Shown here one piece after another: positions 63,163-64,000 of a stretch of DNA of 64,000 nucleotides. The translations under genes were made by a program, and so were the position numbers. Source of the stretch: a bacterium UBP4_UBA6127. GTDB lineage: Bacteria; UBP4; UBA4092. How positions within the stretch are numbered: position 1 is the stretch's first letter; every line of letters starts with the position of its first letter. Where the stretch lies: contig DIVR01000067.1 of the NCBI GenBank assembly GCA_002428325.1, forward strand, positions 1-64,000, written 5' to 3'. The notes below the pieces were generated by a model, which saw only the letters and a list, made by a program, of their open reading frames with translations, was not told the DNA's origin and made no database searches.

Positions 63163-64000
63163 TATGAACGACCTCCATTTCCCGTATTTTTCCTAATAAC
63201 AGGGGTGATTTTTTGAAAACCTGGTTTCCATTTCAGGGAAATGCCAAATTCAACCGGATAATCCGGATTACGACTGGAAGCTCGGATATAAGTCAATTTA
63301 GCATCAGTGAAGATACCCGAAGCATTTAACTTGTTCAACAGTTCAGCGACTGACTGACTGTTTGCTGAGGCTCCTACCAGAGCAATATCTTTTGAACGGT
63401 CATAAGTTAAAACTTTTAAATAGTAATCCTCTCCCCATAGTTCAGATAATATAGCTGTTAAGGTTAAGATGCTTACCTGTTGTTCTTTAAATCTACTCAT
63501 TACAGTAGCATCCAGTGAAGCTTTGTCTGCGACTGATAAAAAAGACCGAAACTGATTGTATTCATCTTTTACACGGTTATACTTTATTACTTTCTGAGCA
63601 TATAATCCCAAGACCAAAACAAGCAGTAAAACCCCAAAAACAATCTTATATCCTGATTTCCTGGAGATTTCTGAAACATGCGAACTCTTTCTGCCAAACA
63701 ATCTTGGTTTTAATAAATTGCATGCAGGGCTTTCCGGAATTTCATAAATAAGATTTCCCAGAAAAACCATCCATTCAGAAGGATTCTCGATACCATTAAT
63801 AGTAATTAGCGACGAAGACTTTTGCTCGTTTAAGAGCCTGACAACAGGTTTTTCTCCCTGGAAGAAAGACTGCTTGAGATAAGATAACCTGTCTTCAGGT
63901 CCAATGATAAATAAGGGAGAAGATTCCATTACTGCAGATTGAACATCATGAACTTTTATACCTTGAAGTATCTGGGTAATTAATGCAGCTTCTGCTGATT
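63162..64000 (-). CDS. GspL/PilMN-like membrane protein, 5' end cut by window
   Basis: The frame stays open to the window end, so the start is outside; the in-frame Met at 63929 is not needed. The visible part ends an actin-like cytoplasmic domain (PilM/GspL type; AALITQILQGIK upstream of the ATG). One membrane helix (about residues 93-110 from 63929, ending LGLYAQ) and a periplasmic PilN/GspL-like domain (about 120-240) with YYLKVLTYDRSKDIALVGAS follow. A PilM-PilN fusion or GspL is the best reading. It couples to the GspM-like gene by one shared base. Partial gene. Confidence 0.78.
   Translation of the reverse strand, partial: SAEAALITQILQGIKVHDVQSAVMESSPLFIIGPEDRLSYLKQSFFQGEKPVVRLLNEQKSSSLITINGIENPSEWMVFLGNLIYEIPESPACNLLKPRLFGRKSSHVSEISRKSGYKIVFGVLLLVLVLGLYAQKVIKYNRVKDEYNQFRSFLSVADKASLDATVMSRFKEQQVSILTLTAILSELWGEDYYLKVLTYDRSKDIALVGASANSQSVAELLNKLNASGIFTDAKLTYIRASSRNPDYPVEFGISLKWKPGFQKITPVIRKNTGNGGRS

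Noticed and set aside
1..64000. CRISPR array, rRNA genes, insertion sequences or prophage genes
   Set aside because: No regularly spaced direct repeats, rRNA-like sequence, transposase or phage structural gene was seen.

Overview
The window reads as a chromosomal segment of an uncultured Gram-negative (diderm) bacterium of moderate to low GC. The diderm inference rests on an outer-membrane secretin (GspD), a lipoprotein, and O-antigen-ligase-type membrane proteins. The GspG/PilE-like pilin N-terminus and the mix of GH20, GHL10-like, DUF4434 and DUF5060 carbohydrate proteins recall candidate phyla such as Sumerlaeota, Hydrogenedentes or Omnitrophota. That placement is an impression from protein style, not a result.

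Layout. (1) 1-6378, + strand: two divergent ATP-grasp-like proteins, a galactokinase-like GHMP kinase and a Gfo/Idh/MocA oxidoreductase, closed by a bidirectional hairpin; this looks like an undescribed small-molecule or conjugation pathway. (2) 6377-11816, - strand: a secreted clan-A glycoside hydrolase, an ArnT-like membrane glycosyltransferase fused to TPRs, and a radical SAM protein. (3) 12080-18340, + strand: moaC-mogA-moeA followed by a membrane-anchored transglutaminase and an ABC exporter pair. (4) 18351-22698, - strand: VanZ-like protein and two tandem O-antigen-ligase/TPR proteins. (5) 22846-28994: housekeeping genes (dxr, a DUF374 acyltransferase, a TPR protein, Nudix, miaB, manA, tadA). 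(6) 29034-29124: tRNA-Ser(CGA), followed by an AT-rich restriction-modification island (29358-31970) with a controller protein, an AvaI/BsoBI-type endonuclease and an N4-cytosine-type methyltransferase. Copies of one operator-like palindrome lie before both the controller and the methyltransferase genes. (7) 32504-43609: mixed accessory and metabolic genes (DUF6920-like, orphan ABC ATPase, DUF1638, GNAT-nitrilase fusion, YgjP-like protease, TIM-barrel protein, methyltransferase, CYTH, Pif1-like helicase, MATE). (8) 44036-44716: a hairpin-rich leader and an orphan type IV pilin or pseudopilin. (9) 44855-59583, + strand: carbohydrate use, with GH20 hexosaminidase, SSS transporter, SDR, DapA-like aldolase, GHL10-like protein, MDR dehydrogenase, DUF4434, esterase, Pgi and an aldose epimerase. 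(10) 59793-64000, - strand: a type II secretion/type IV pilus assembly operon (GspL-like, GspM-like, GspC/PilP-like lipoprotein, GspD), cut by the window end.

Together these suggest a polysaccharide-degrading heterotroph that secretes hydrolases through a type II system, takes up sugars through a sodium symporter and feeds them to upper glycolysis (Pgi, ManA, aldose epimerase). It carries one clear horizontally acquired module, the restriction-modification island beside the tRNA gene.
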